From Hyphococcus sp. (lineage in GTDB: Bacteria; Pseudomonadota; Alphaproteobacteria; Caulobacterales; Parvularculaceae), in contig BQJG01000024.1 in NCBI GenBank assembly GCA_021604585.1, positions 1 through 49,025 on the forward strand: a stretch of 49,025 nucleotides of DNA, in the 5' to 3' direction. The translations under genes were made by a program, and so were the position numbers. The stretch's first letter is position 1, and each line of letters starts with the position of its first letter. Shown here in pieces: positions 17,764 to 25,600 of this stretch. The notes under the pieces are model-generated. The model was not told the origin of the DNA and did not search any database. It worked only from the letters and a program-made list of their open reading frames with translations.

Positions 17764-18408
17764 CTATTGTTGAGGAGGCTCGAAGAAAACGTCGATGGTG
17801 ACGCCTGTTTGCGCAAGCTCACCGCGCAGCACAAGCGCATCGATATTGACCGGATCGAGTGAAAGCGCTGCGACCACATCATTGGCGGCGGACTCGTAGG
17901 CGCCGACTGCAAAACGCCCGCGCCCGCGCAACACAAATGTCTCTGCACTGACGGCGCCGCCTTCTTCGGCGTTGTTCACCGCGGTGATGACATCCTGCCA
18001 GCGTTCCTGAGCGGCATAGACTTTCGCCGCGGTCAGATAGAGTTCAGCACTGTCCGGAACGAGCGCCAGCGCCTGATCGAGCGCGGCCTCGGCTTGTGTT
18101 GTTTCATTGGCTGCGAGCCAGGCCTGCGCGGCCTGCGACAACAGGCGGGCGCGCACATAATCGTCGCCCGCATCGTTGCGCTGGGCAATTTCTTCAAGGC
18201 GTAGCGCGGCGAGTTTCGGAAAGCCGGCCCGCAGATCGGCGACCGCGAGACAGTGACGCGCTTCCGCGCCGCCGCCTTCGCCGACCCATTGCTGTGCGGC
18301 GATGCGGCCGAGTTCGAGATCGGCGTCGACCAGTTGAACACAATCCGCGTAGCGCGGATCAACCGTTTCGGCGGCGGCAAGCACCGCAAGGACAGGCAAC
18401 AAGAACAT
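17764..18408 (-). CDS. Exported tetratricopeptide-repeat protein
   Basis: This 214-residue protein opens with a likely signal peptide (MFLLPVLAVLAAAE). It then carries helical TPR-like repeats: a degenerate one near residues 85-115 (SQAAQAWLAANETTQAEAAL), a clearer one near 118-145 (AELYLTAAKVYAAQERWQDV), and one near 150-180 ending in DVVAALSLDPVN. TPR repeats make protein-binding surfaces; the partner is unknown. It lies 49 bp downstream of the divL-like gene in the same direction and may be co-transcribed. I recall tsaE at this position after the ahcY-adjacent kinase in some relatives; here the TPR gene takes it. Confidence 0.8.
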   Translation of the reverse strand: MFLLPVLAVLAAAETVDPRYADCVQLVDADLELGRIAAQQWVGEGGGAEARHCLAVADLRAGFPKLAALRLEEIAQRNDAGDDYVRARLLSQAAQAWLAANETTQAEAALDQALALVPDSAELYLTAAKVYAAQERWQDVITAVNNAEEGGAVSAETFVLRGRGRFAVGAYESAANDVVAALSLDPVNIDALVLRGELAQTGVTIDVFFEPPQQ

Positions 18409-18457
18409 GGCCGCACCTTAGCGCGCTAGCTGAACTAGAGGAAACAGCTATTTTGCG

Positions 18458-21160
18458 TTATTCAGCGGCTTGCGGACGCGACGTCGGGTCTTCGCCCTTC
18501 GTCGCCGCTTTAGCGCGGCGGCGTTTCGCAGGTTTCTTAGTCGCCTTGGCGTCGGTTTTCGCGGAAGGCTTTTCCTCGCTGGCCGGCGCAGCTTCTGCTG
18601 CGGAGACGGGTTCGGGCAGAAAACAGGTGATGGTCGCGCCCTGACCCTCATGGGAGTCCATGCGGACCCAGCCATTGTGCAGTTTCACGAAGCGCTCAAC
18701 CAGCGCAAGACCAAGGCCGGCGCCAGCGCTGGGTCCGCGGCTTTCAAACGCATCGAAGGCGCGCGCCTGATCCGTGGGAGACAATCCGCGCCCGGTGTCG
18801 GCGACCCAGATTTTGACGGCTTTGCCGACCCGGCGTGCGCCGATCGTCACTGTGCCGCCGGCTCCGGTATAGGCGAAAGCATTGGACAAAAGATTGAACA
18901 GCACCTGCTTGATGCGTTTGTCGTCAATCTGCGCTTCGCCAATATCTTTCGGGCAGTCGACTTTCAGGGTGACTTGCGTGTCTTCGGCTTTGAGGGCGGC
19001 GAAGGTTGCGGCGCTCTCAAGCAATTTGCGAATATCGGTCTGACGCAAGGTGACATCCATCTGCCCGGCATCAATGGCGGCGAGATCGATAATGTCGTTG
19101 ATCAGGTCACGCAAATGGTAGGACGCGGAACAGATGCTGGCGACATAGTCTTTCTGGCGGTCGTTCAGCATGCCGAACATCTGGCCGTCGAGCATTTCTG
19201 AAAAACCAATAATGGTCGAAAGCGGCGTGCGCAACTGATAGGAAACGTGATCGACAAATTTTGACTTCAGGCGATCCGCATTTTCCAGCACCGCATTGCG
19301 GTCTTTCAGTTCTTTCTCGCGTTCTTTGGAGTCGGTGACGTCGATGAAATGCGCCAGCGTCGCGCCATCGGGCAGGGGTTCGGTGCCGATCGCCAGCGTG
19401 CGGCCGTCGGCGAGACGAATTTCCCGCAGCTCAAGCGGCTGGCGGTCTTCATGGGATTTCGAGGCAACGCATCGGCGCAGGGCGTCGAAGGATGCATCCG
19501 CATCGCGGGCAAGTTTCTTGAGATTGTCGACGATGCCGTCCACATGCGGTTTCGCATCGAGATGGCGCTGATCAAGCCGCCATAATTTCTGGAACGCCTT
19601 GTTATAAAGCCGCAGCGTGCCGTCGCTAGCGAACACTGCAACACCTTCGGCGAGATTATTGAGCGTCGCTTTCTGGACTTTGATCTGCGTGTTGAACTGC
19701 GCTTCGAGCGTTATCTTTTCAGTGATGTTTTCAAATGCGAGCATGACGCCGCCCAGCGGATGACGAAGGCGCGCGACGCGCAACGTCCGTCCGTCCGGAA
19801 GATGCCATGTTTCATCGGGCGCCCCGCCAAGCCGCTCAGAGCCCGGTTCGGCCAAGCCTTCAGTATAAAGCGCGAGCTGATGCTCTTTCCACTCATCAAA
19901 GTCAGACGGCTCGGGCAAGCGCCCCTTAAGACGCAAATGATCGAGGACTTCGCCGTGATAGACGCGGCCCGAAAGCACAGCGTCATCGAGCGACCACAAT
20001 TCCTGGAATGCGCGGTTGTAGTAAATGAGATTTTGACTGGCGCCGAAAATTGCAACGGCGGTCTGGATCTGATCCAGCGTGCGCTGGTTTGCGTCGATCT
20101 GTTGCTTGAGATCGCTGCGCGCCTTGTCGAGTTCGGTCACATCAAGCGCCACGCCGCCAAGCGCCGCATCGCCGGAGCCATGCAGCGGCGTTTCGACGAT
20201 CCGGAAGACGCGCCGTTCGCCGCGTGAGTTGATGATGGCGCGGCCTTCATTGGCTTTGCGCTCACTTGCCGCCGACGCTGCTAGTTTTTTGATCGAATTG
20301 TCGAGTTCTATCTGTTGTTTGATGACATCAGTTGCGCTGGGCGCTTCGACCACATCGGCATAAGCTCGATTGACCCAGACGAGTTCGAGATTGGCGTTGC
20401 GCCGCCAGGCGGGAACGGGCGAGCGTTCAAGCAGCGCGTGAGCGCCATGCAAATCCACAGCACGTTCGCGAAAGGCGCCGATGACCGCGCCGTCTTCGGC
20501 CATGCGCACAGCCGGGTCGGTGATCCATAAGGCAACCTGTCCGCCGGCGACGCGTCCGTCGACCTCGATGGAGCGTCCGTCTGGCGTGACGACATTGCCG
20601 GAAAACGCAACGCCGTGGGCGCGCAGGTTTTTCACTTTCTCACGGAGGGTTTCCGGCTTTTCCGCATCGTCATCTTGCAACGGTAAGGCGCCGAGCGCGT
20701 TCAACAGCCGGTCAACCGGCGCGGTTTTCGTTTCGGAATCCTCTTTGGAAAAAGAGAGCAGCGACGCAAGCGCAGCCGGTCCGCCAAGAATTTTCGGCGC
20801 GCCCCAGCCGGTGGAGAGGGAATCCGTATCGTCTTCCCAGACGAGAACGAGTCCGGGGTGAGCGGAAAGCACGGAGTCTGACTTTTCCAGCCGCGCTTCC
20901 ATTTCAGCCAGCTTGTCCGACCAGTGCAGCGATTGGTGACGGGTGGCGGCGGAAACCCGGAACGCCCAGACCACGGCTGCGACAGCGAGAGCAACGGCGC
21001 CGGCCGCGCCGGCGAGGTAGGGGTCAATGCCCGCGCCCGTCAGCGCTTCCGTCGCGGGAGAGGGTTGTGCGAGGGCGGGTGCTGCGTAAATCGCATTCCC
21101 AAGGCCCGCCAGAAACGAACCAGACATCAAAGTTTTTGCGTGAAGCCGCATCCCGAGCAT
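18458..21160 (-). CDS. divL: DivL-type PAS-domain pseudo-histidine kinase (Tyr in the H-box)
   Basis: The protein has 900 residues. A signal-like N-terminus and a transmembrane helix (about residues 46-66) are followed by PAS-like modules near 250-360 (PVPAWRRNANLELVWVNRAY), 365-475 (AVAIFGASQNLIYYNRAF) and 490-600 (GVAVFASDGTLRLYNKAF). The HisKA domain reads DHVSYQLRTPLSTIIGFSE, so the normal phospho-His is Tyr641 (codon 19238-19240). The ATPase domain keeps its N box (NLLSNAFAY), G1 (VADTGRG) and G2 (GAGLGLAL). Tyr for His in an otherwise intact kinase is the hallmark of DivL, which in Caulobacter binds DivK and controls CckA, and through it CtrA. A basic Lys/Ala-rich tail follows. A start at 21151 (after AGGA) is also possible. 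Confidence 0.88.
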   Translation of the reverse strand: MLGMRLHAKTLMSGSFLAGLGNAIYAAPALAQPSPATEALTGAGIDPYLAGAAGAVALAVAAVVWAFRVSAATRHQSLHWSDKLAEMEARLEKSDSVLSAHPGLVLVWEDDTDSLSTGWGAPKILGGPAALASLLSFSKEDSETKTAPVDRLLNALGALPLQDDDAEKPETLREKVKNLRAHGVAFSGNVVTPDGRSIEVDGRVAGGQVALWITDPAVRMAEDGAVIGAFRERAVDLHGAHALLERSPVPAWRRNANLELVWVNRAYADVVEAPSATDVIKQQIELDNSIKKLAASAASERKANEGRAIINSRGERRVFRIVETPLHGSGDAALGGVALDVTELDKARSDLKQQIDANQRTLDQIQTAVAIFGASQNLIYYNRAFQELWSLDDAVLSGRVYHGEVLDHLRLKGRLPEPSDFDEWKEHQLALYTEGLAEPGSERLGGAPDETWHLPDGRTLRVARLRHPLGGVMLAFENITEKITLEAQFNTQIKVQKATLNNLAEGVAVFASDGTLRLYNKAFQKLWRLDQRHLDAKPHVDGIVDNLKKLARDADASFDALRRCVASKSHEDRQPLELREIRLADGRTLAIGTEPLPDGATLAHFIDVTDSKEREKELKDRNAVLENADRLKSKFVDHVSYQLRTPLSTIIGFSEMLDGQMFGMLNDRQKDYVASICSASYHLRDLINDIIDLAAIDAGQMDVTLRQTDIRKLLESAATFAALKAEDTQVTLKVDCPKDIGEAQIDDKRIKQVLFNLLSNAFAYTGAGGTVTIGARRVGKAVKIWVADTGRGLSPTDQARAFDAFESRGPSAGAGLGLALVERFVKLHNGWVRMDSHEGQGATITCFLPEPVSAAEAAPASEEKPSAKTDAKATKKPAKRRRAKAATKGEDPTSRPQAAE

Positions 21161-21301
21161 CCTGTCCGCGCCAGTTTATTTCGCGCCTATGCTCTCCCCA
21201 ATCAATGGATAGGCAGATTCGCGATATTTTGTGTCACCGGCTCTTGAACTGCACAATATGTACTGTGTTCGTTGGGCGCGGCTAGGGCAAAAGAGATGAT
21301 T

Positions 21302-21344
21302 GGGGCCGCCAGTTGTGTGAATTTTTCAACAGTTTTGCGGCCCC
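21302..21344 (-). terminator. Terminator-like hairpin after the TonB-like gene
   Basis: Perfect 8-base arms GGGGCCGC (21302-21309) and GCGGCCCC (21337-21344), with further pairing inside (GTTG...CAAC), lie just past the stop of the minus-strand gene at 21352. No uninterrupted T run follows on the minus strand, so termination is uncertain. Confidence 0.4.
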
Positions 21345-21351
21345 TAAGCGC

Positions 21352-21921
21352 TTATTCTTCCAGCTGAAAACTGAATCGTTCGACGACGCCATAACGCATG
21401 CCGCCGCTGCTGGCGGGGGAATATTTCCAGTTGGAGACCGCCTTGAGGATGGGCCGGTTAAAGCAGGCGTTCGGCGAGTCGACGATCCGCGGATTGACCA
21501 CATTGCCCTCGGGCGTCACGTCGAACTGAACCACGACCAGCCCTTCAATGCCGCGGGTCCGGCAGTTTTCCGGATAGGGTGGGGCGACACGGATGGTTGG
21601 GCCGACGACGACGCCGGGATCCGTGGGAGGATTGCGTTCTATTTGGAACGGTTCAGGATCGATCGTCGGACCACCGGTTCGATCGACCGGGGGAAATTCA
21701 AACTCGGTTTCCGGCGGCTTCTGCTTAAGCCTTTCGATGGGCGGTTTGGGACCCTCATCGGGGCTGTCCGTTTTTTGCGCCGTGATTTTGATGTCCAAGC
21801 GCTCGGTCGGCTGAGGTAAGTCGACCATCTTTTCCCGTATCAAAAACGCCATCATCAAAAACAGACCGGCCGTAATCAGCGCCGCAACAGGCGCCCCAAC
21901 AATCCAGCGAAACAATGTCAT
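21352..21921 (-). CDS. TonB-like energy-transducer protein
   Basis: The 189-residue protein has one N-terminal membrane helix (about residues 8-29). A proline- and charge-rich periplasmic linker (PKPPIERLKQKPPETEFEFPP...) follows, then a C-terminal TonB domain beginning PPYPENCRTRGIEGLVVVQFDVTPEG. TonB proteins pass proton-motive force from ExbB/ExbD to outer-membrane receptors. No exbB, exbD or TonB-dependent receptor is in the window, so it must use partners elsewhere or serve another role. A Cys pair (ENC, NAC) may form a disulfide. It is divergent from the barrel gene at 22215, with nested palindromes between them. Confidence 0.88.
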   Translation of the reverse strand: MTLFRWIVGAPVAALITAGLFLMMAFLIREKMVDLPQPTERLDIKITAQKTDSPDEGPKPPIERLKQKPPETEFEFPPVDRTGGPTIDPEPFQIERNPPTDPGVVVGPTIRVAPPYPENCRTRGIEGLVVVQFDVTPEGNVVNPRIVDSPNACFNRPILKAVSNWKYSPASSGGMRYGVVERFSFQLEE

Positions 21922-22029
21922 AGAGTGTTCCTTTCAAGTGAAGGCACAAGCTGTTCAGGTGAAGCCTGAGTCTTGGACCGCGCAGCCGGAAGGCGCTTTT
22001 CGGAACGCAAACTGGGAGCACGCCCCCGT

Positions 22030-22070
22030 GCTACAGTAGTCGCACTGTAATGTATTGTTACAGATGTAGC
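22030..22070. promoter_or_regulatory. Nested palindromes between divergent TonB-like and barrel genes (candidate operator)
   Basis: Two 6-base-arm palindromes overlap: TACAGT (22032-22037)/ACTGTA (22044-22049) and CTGTAA (22045-22050)/TTACAG (22058-22063). An outer pair GCTACA (22030-22035)/TGTAGC (22065-22070) encloses them. This looks like a double operator for a dimeric repressor. The regulator is not identifiable from sequence. The rest of the 21922-22214 spacer shows only the AAGGAG site of the next gene. Confidence 0.5.
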
Positions 22071-22214
22071 AAGAGGGTGTGAAGTGGTGGCGGCCCTAGC
22101 TTTCGGCCCTTTGAGCCGATCACGCCCTCCGCGAGCCTTTCACGAGTTCGAGCTGTCGCGCTCATTATTGCGGCGATACGTCCTCACTAGTTTCAATCGT
22201 TCAAGGAGAAAGTG

Positions 22215-22865
22215 ATGCTGAAAGTTGCATCGATCGTCATTGTGTTTGGGGGGCTGGCGGCCGGACAAGCTGCCGCAGAAGATAAAGGCTCGTGGTACGC
22301 CTCCGGCCAATTCGGTGTTCGCGCAGTCGAACAAGAAGAGTTTAGCGCCCCGGGACTCGCCGCAGAATTTGAACTGCATAACGGAATTTACGCTTCGGGG
22401 GCCATCGGCCGGTCGTTCAATGCGGGCGGGATTAACCTCCGCCTTGAGGGTGAAACAGCGTGGCGTGGCGGCGGCGACGTCCGCAACTACACCGTGAACG
22501 GCGGCGGTGTTCCGGTTGCCGGAAACGGTATTTCCGCGCTGAGTTTCATGGCGAACGGGTTTGTAGATTTTGAAAACGCATCCAGGTTTACGCCATATAT
22601 CGGCGCTGGTGTCGGGGTTGCCAAATTGTCTTCAGACATCTCAGACGGGGCGAACTCGTTAAACGACAGCGCTACCAGTTTTGCAGCTCAAGGTGTGGTC
22701 GGGATTGATGTCGCAGTCTCTGAACGCGTGTCGGTGTTTACAGATCTTCGTTATTTCAAAGCGTCTGGTACAACGATGACGCTCCAGGGGTCCGCTGGAT
22801 CCGGAGATGTAAATGTTGACTATGACGCCTACACTGTCGGGCTGGGTCTGAAGCTTAACTTTTAG
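22215..22865 (+). CDS. Outer-membrane beta-barrel protein (OmpA/OmpW-like)
   Basis: The product has 216 residues from the ATG at 22215, which follows AAGGAG (22203-22208) at good spacing; a GTG one codon earlier is less likely. A signal peptide (MLKVASIVIVFGGLAAGQAAA) precedes alternating hydrophobic/polar strands such as GSWYASGQFGVRAV, FTPYIGAGVGVAKL and RVSVFTDLRYF. The chain ends YTVGLGLKLNF, with the terminal Phe favoured by the BAM complex. This is a small eight-strand barrel of the surface-antigen/OmpW-like type. It is convergent with the LytTR regulator gene and divergent from the TonB-like gene. Ligand and function are unknown. Confidence 0.85.
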   Translation: MLKVASIVIVFGGLAAGQAAAEDKGSWYASGQFGVRAVEQEEFSAPGLAAEFELHNGIYASGAIGRSFNAGGINLRLEGETAWRGGGDVRNYTVNGGGVPVAGNGISALSFMANGFVDFENASRFTPYIGAGVGVAKLSSDISDGANSLNDSATSFAAQGVVGIDVAVSERVSVFTDLRYFKASGTTMTLQGSAGSGDVNVDYDAYTVGLGLKLNF

Positions 22866-22880
22866 CGCTTTAGTCTGGAG

Positions 22881-23576
22881 CTAAATTAGCCGTTCTCGTA
22901 TTTCTTTGTAGCGAGAACGGCTGACCGGCAGCTGTTGCCCAGTTTTCAAACGGACATAATATCTGCTGCCAACTTGTGTTTCGATTGATTGAATCTGGTC
23001 CCACCTCACGATGTGGGACTTGTGAATTCGTTCAAAATTGCTTGGAAGCGACTGCTCTAGTTGTTGCAGAGACTTGTCGTGAAGCAACGTTTCACCCGAT
23101 TTCAAAGTGACTTCAGAGTACTTATCCGCCCCGGTAACTGAGACCACTTGGTCTAGCGGTGCGACAGTCGTTTGACCGCGACTGCGAAACGATAAAAATC
23201 GCGGGAAGAACTTCCTGTTCGAAGCGTCGAAGAAACGTTCATATGCCAAGGCTAATCTAGCCTGGTCGAAAGGCTTTGCAACAAAGTCAACGACTCCGTA
23301 GTCAAATGCGAGTGCGGCTTTTTCTTTATATGCCGAGACGATGATGGTTTGTCCCGCGTAAGACGTGAACGTTCTTAAAAACTCAAACCCATCAGCTCCA
23401 TGAAGGTTTAGATCGAGCAAATATAGATCAAACTCGCTTACTCCGTCATGAGCGAGCGCTTCATCAACCGATTCAAATGCTTTGAACAAAGTGAGTTTGT
23501 CCCCGAGCAACGCCGTTGTTAGGCGTTTCAGGCGCGCGATGATGACGGGCTCGTCTTCGATAGAAAGTACCTTCAT
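22881..23576 (-). CDS. LytTR-family response regulator
   Basis: The 231-residue protein has a receiver domain (residues 1-115) with acidic pocket residues (IEDEP), phospho-acceptor Asp55 (LLDLNLHG), Ser (IIVSAYKE) and Lys (VAKPFD). A C-terminal LytTR DNA-binding domain follows (VSVTGADKYSEVTLKSGE..., FERIHKSHIVRWDQI). LytTR regulators bind direct repeats and are less common in alphaproteobacteria than OmpR types. The gene starts 15 bp after the kinase gene ends, so kinase and regulator form one operon. Its last codons contain an 11-bp perfect inverted repeat. Codon and base use are AT-richer than the flanks. Confidence 0.95.
   Translation of the reverse strand: MKVLSIEDEPVIIARLKRLTTALLGDKLTLFKAFESVDEALAHDGVSEFDLYLLDLNLHGADGFEFLRTFTSYAGQTIIVSAYKEKAALAFDYGVVDFVAKPFDQARLALAYERFFDASNRKFFPRFLSFRSRGQTTVAPLDQVVSVTGADKYSEVTLKSGETLLHDKSLQQLEQSLPSNFERIHKSHIVRWDQIQSIETQVGSRYYVRLKTGQQLPVSRSRYKEIRERLI
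22888..22922. repeat. 11-bp perfect inverted repeat in the end of the LytTR gene
   Basis: AGCCGTTCTCG (22888-22898) and CGAGAACGGCT (22912-22922) with a 13-base loop lie in the last codons of the regulator gene, 23 bp past the stop of the convergent barrel gene. No T tract follows on either strand. It may still slow or end transcription from both sides. Confidence 0.5.
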
Positions 23577-23591
23577 TCAGCGACTATATCG

Positions 23592-25388
23592 CTATTGCTT
23601 CGCAATGCGAATATCTGTGATCCACGCACCTCCCTCACTGTATGAATTCAAGGTCCATCGCTGCGAAAAGCTCTCCTCAAGCCGGGAGCGCACGTAACGC
23701 AGGCCCGCACCTGTGGACGAGTGGGCGTGCCCTGTGCTTTTTCCGAGGGGAGCCCTAAATTCGTACTGAATGCCGTTTTTGTCTGCTCGTCTGGTGAGTG
23801 AGAAAATTACCAGATCATCGGTGTACCGGTTGTGAGAGAAGGCGTTCTCAATGAGCGTGTGAAATAATCCCGGTGGCGAAGGCTCATTTTCATCGAGCCC
23901 CTCTGTGAGAAGTTCAAAATTGCGGCCATGGCGCATCCCCATCAATTCAAGATGAGTACGGCACAATGACAATTCGTCTTGCAAGGGTATCAGTTTTTTT
24001 TCTGAGTGAGTGGCGAGAAGACGAAATTCTTTCGCGAGCCCTTCGATAAACGCCAGGGCGGATGAGGGGCTGGTTTCAATCCATTCGCTGACCACAGTGA
24101 GGGAGTTCATCAAGAAATGAGGTTGAATATTTCGCCGTATGAGATCTGCTTCAAGTCTCGCCGCCGTGACTTCGGCTTGTTTGGCCTGCAATTCCTGGGT
24201 GCGCAGATGATCAACCAAGCTTGCGGACAGGAATACGGCCAGCATGACAAGGAATACATACAGATTTTGTGGGTCGACAAAGATTCCAATAAAGCAGATC
24301 GTGAAAGTGACGGCGAATATGCTTCTCTGGCGAAATGTTGAGCCCTTTGCTGTGAGGCACATAGCGATGCATAACACGCACAAGCTTAAAAACGCGCGTG
24401 CGTCATGGTCGAACGAAGTAATGTTCCATGGAATTAGTGATAGCACGAGTAGCAAGCATGCGCCTAAGAGCCACCTTATTTTTCGCTTCAAGTTCAGGCG
24501 CAAGAGCACCGTTGCGGGAAGCGCAAAGTATATCGCCAATGCCGACAGCTGGGCGATGACGTCGCTTGCAAGAGCTTGTGTGTAATCGGTAAAGCCTGCT
24601 TGATAGGACGCCTCCGTTGTCGCGAGGAGGGTGGTGGCAATCGCTACGCATAATGCTGCAAGTGAGCTCGCGCGTTGCCGAACAGACGGCAAGGCGAACA
24701 AAAAATAGAGCAATAGAATTGCCGACGCTGCTCCAGAAAACCCCAGCAAGAGCATGCTGAAAATTATGGAGCCCATATAGTCGTCGCTGTTTTTTAGATT
24801 GCAGGTTAGTCGAAAGTCTGCCGGTGACGAAAGTTTTGCAGCGGATGCGCGAAGGGCGACCACATGCACTCCTGTCGTCAGGAATGGCTGTGGAACGCTG
24901 ACCGCAAACTTTAGGGAACCAGGAGTTTCAACAGCGGTCACGTTGGCAACCCGTCCGGAAGAGCCCAGCAACGCACCGTCGAAATAGACGTCGAAGGCGC
25001 CAGTCCCGCTGCAGTCGAGGACCATATTGGCTGGATTTTCTGTGTTGGTGTCGAAGCCAAGGTCTAGGTAATACCTTATCCAGAATGCGCCGCTTGGCGC
25101 GCTCTGAAACTCACTAAAATCCGCCCAATCCGAATCGTCCAGCTCCGGCGACGACCATTCCGCCAAATCCCCTATTCGCCATTTTGCGTCACGAGCGTGC
25201 GAAGGCATCCCTATTTGCAAGCAAATTAAGAGGAGCATTATTATTAGGACTCGCCGCCAGGGCGATGTTGCGTCCTCGATGCTTGATCGCTGACCCATAG
25301 GTGTGAAATCATACTGACTGTTGCCAGTATGAAAATAGGGGAGGCGCCTCGAATGAACGTCAACGCTATTAATGGCTTTGAATGACAT
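23592..25388 (-). CDS. Seven-helix sensor histidine kinase (LytS/YehU-like His_kinase family)
   Basis: This frame codes for 598 residues. After a membrane or signal segment (RVLIIMLLLICLQIG) comes a periplasmic beta-sandwich of about 150 residues (SSPELDDSDWADFSEF...FWIRYYLDL...FDVYFDGALLGSSG) resembling a galactose-binding-like domain. A block of about seven hydrophobic helices follows, then a His_kinase domain whose phospho-acceptor lies in NIQPHFLMNSL (His424 from this start). The ATPase shows LFHTLIENAFSHN and STGAGLRYVRSRLEE. The ligand could be a sugar or glycan (inference). The start is uncertain: an ATG at 25298, just before the membrane segment, is an alternative, and neither has a clear ribosome site. 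Region 24241-24300 has 23 G/C of 60, well below its flanks. Confidence 0.9.
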   Translation of the reverse strand: MSFKAINSVDVHSRRLPYFHTGNSQYDFTPMGQRSSIEDATSPWRRVLIIMLLLICLQIGMPSHARDAKWRIGDLAEWSSPELDDSDWADFSEFQSAPSGAFWIRYYLDLGFDTNTENPANMVLDCSGTGAFDVYFDGALLGSSGRVANVTAVETPGSLKFAVSVPQPFLTTGVHVVALRASAAKLSSPADFRLTCNLKNSDDYMGSIIFSMLLLGFSGAASAILLLYFLFALPSVRQRASSLAALCVAIATTLLATTEASYQAGFTDYTQALASDVIAQLSALAIYFALPATVLLRLNLKRKIRWLLGACLLLVLSLIPWNITSFDHDARAFLSLCVLCIAMCLTAKGSTFRQRSIFAVTFTICFIGIFVDPQNLYVFLVMLAVFLSASLVDHLRTQELQAKQAEVTAARLEADLIRRNIQPHFLMNSLTVVSEWIETSPSSALAFIEGLAKEFRLLATHSEKKLIPLQDELSLCRTHLELMGMRHGRNFELLTEGLDENEPSPPGLFHTLIENAFSHNRYTDDLVIFSLTRRADKNGIQYEFRAPLGKSTGHAHSSTGAGLRYVRSRLEESFSQRWTLNSYSEGGAWITDIRIAKQ

Positions 25389-25600
25389 AGGCGGGTTCTT
25401 TGTCTTTACCGTATCGTCAAAAACGACGTGGGAAAAGCAAAGCTAGTTTTCGCCAAATGCTCATGGGAGCCGTCACCGGCATGGGTGTCGACACAAGGCA
25501 CGCACAAGAATAGTTATTTGCCGGTGAATTGTGAACCAGCGGGCGCGGAGTGCGCCCAGCTGATCCAAAACTCGAACACCCGCGGAAAGCGGTTGGAAAT

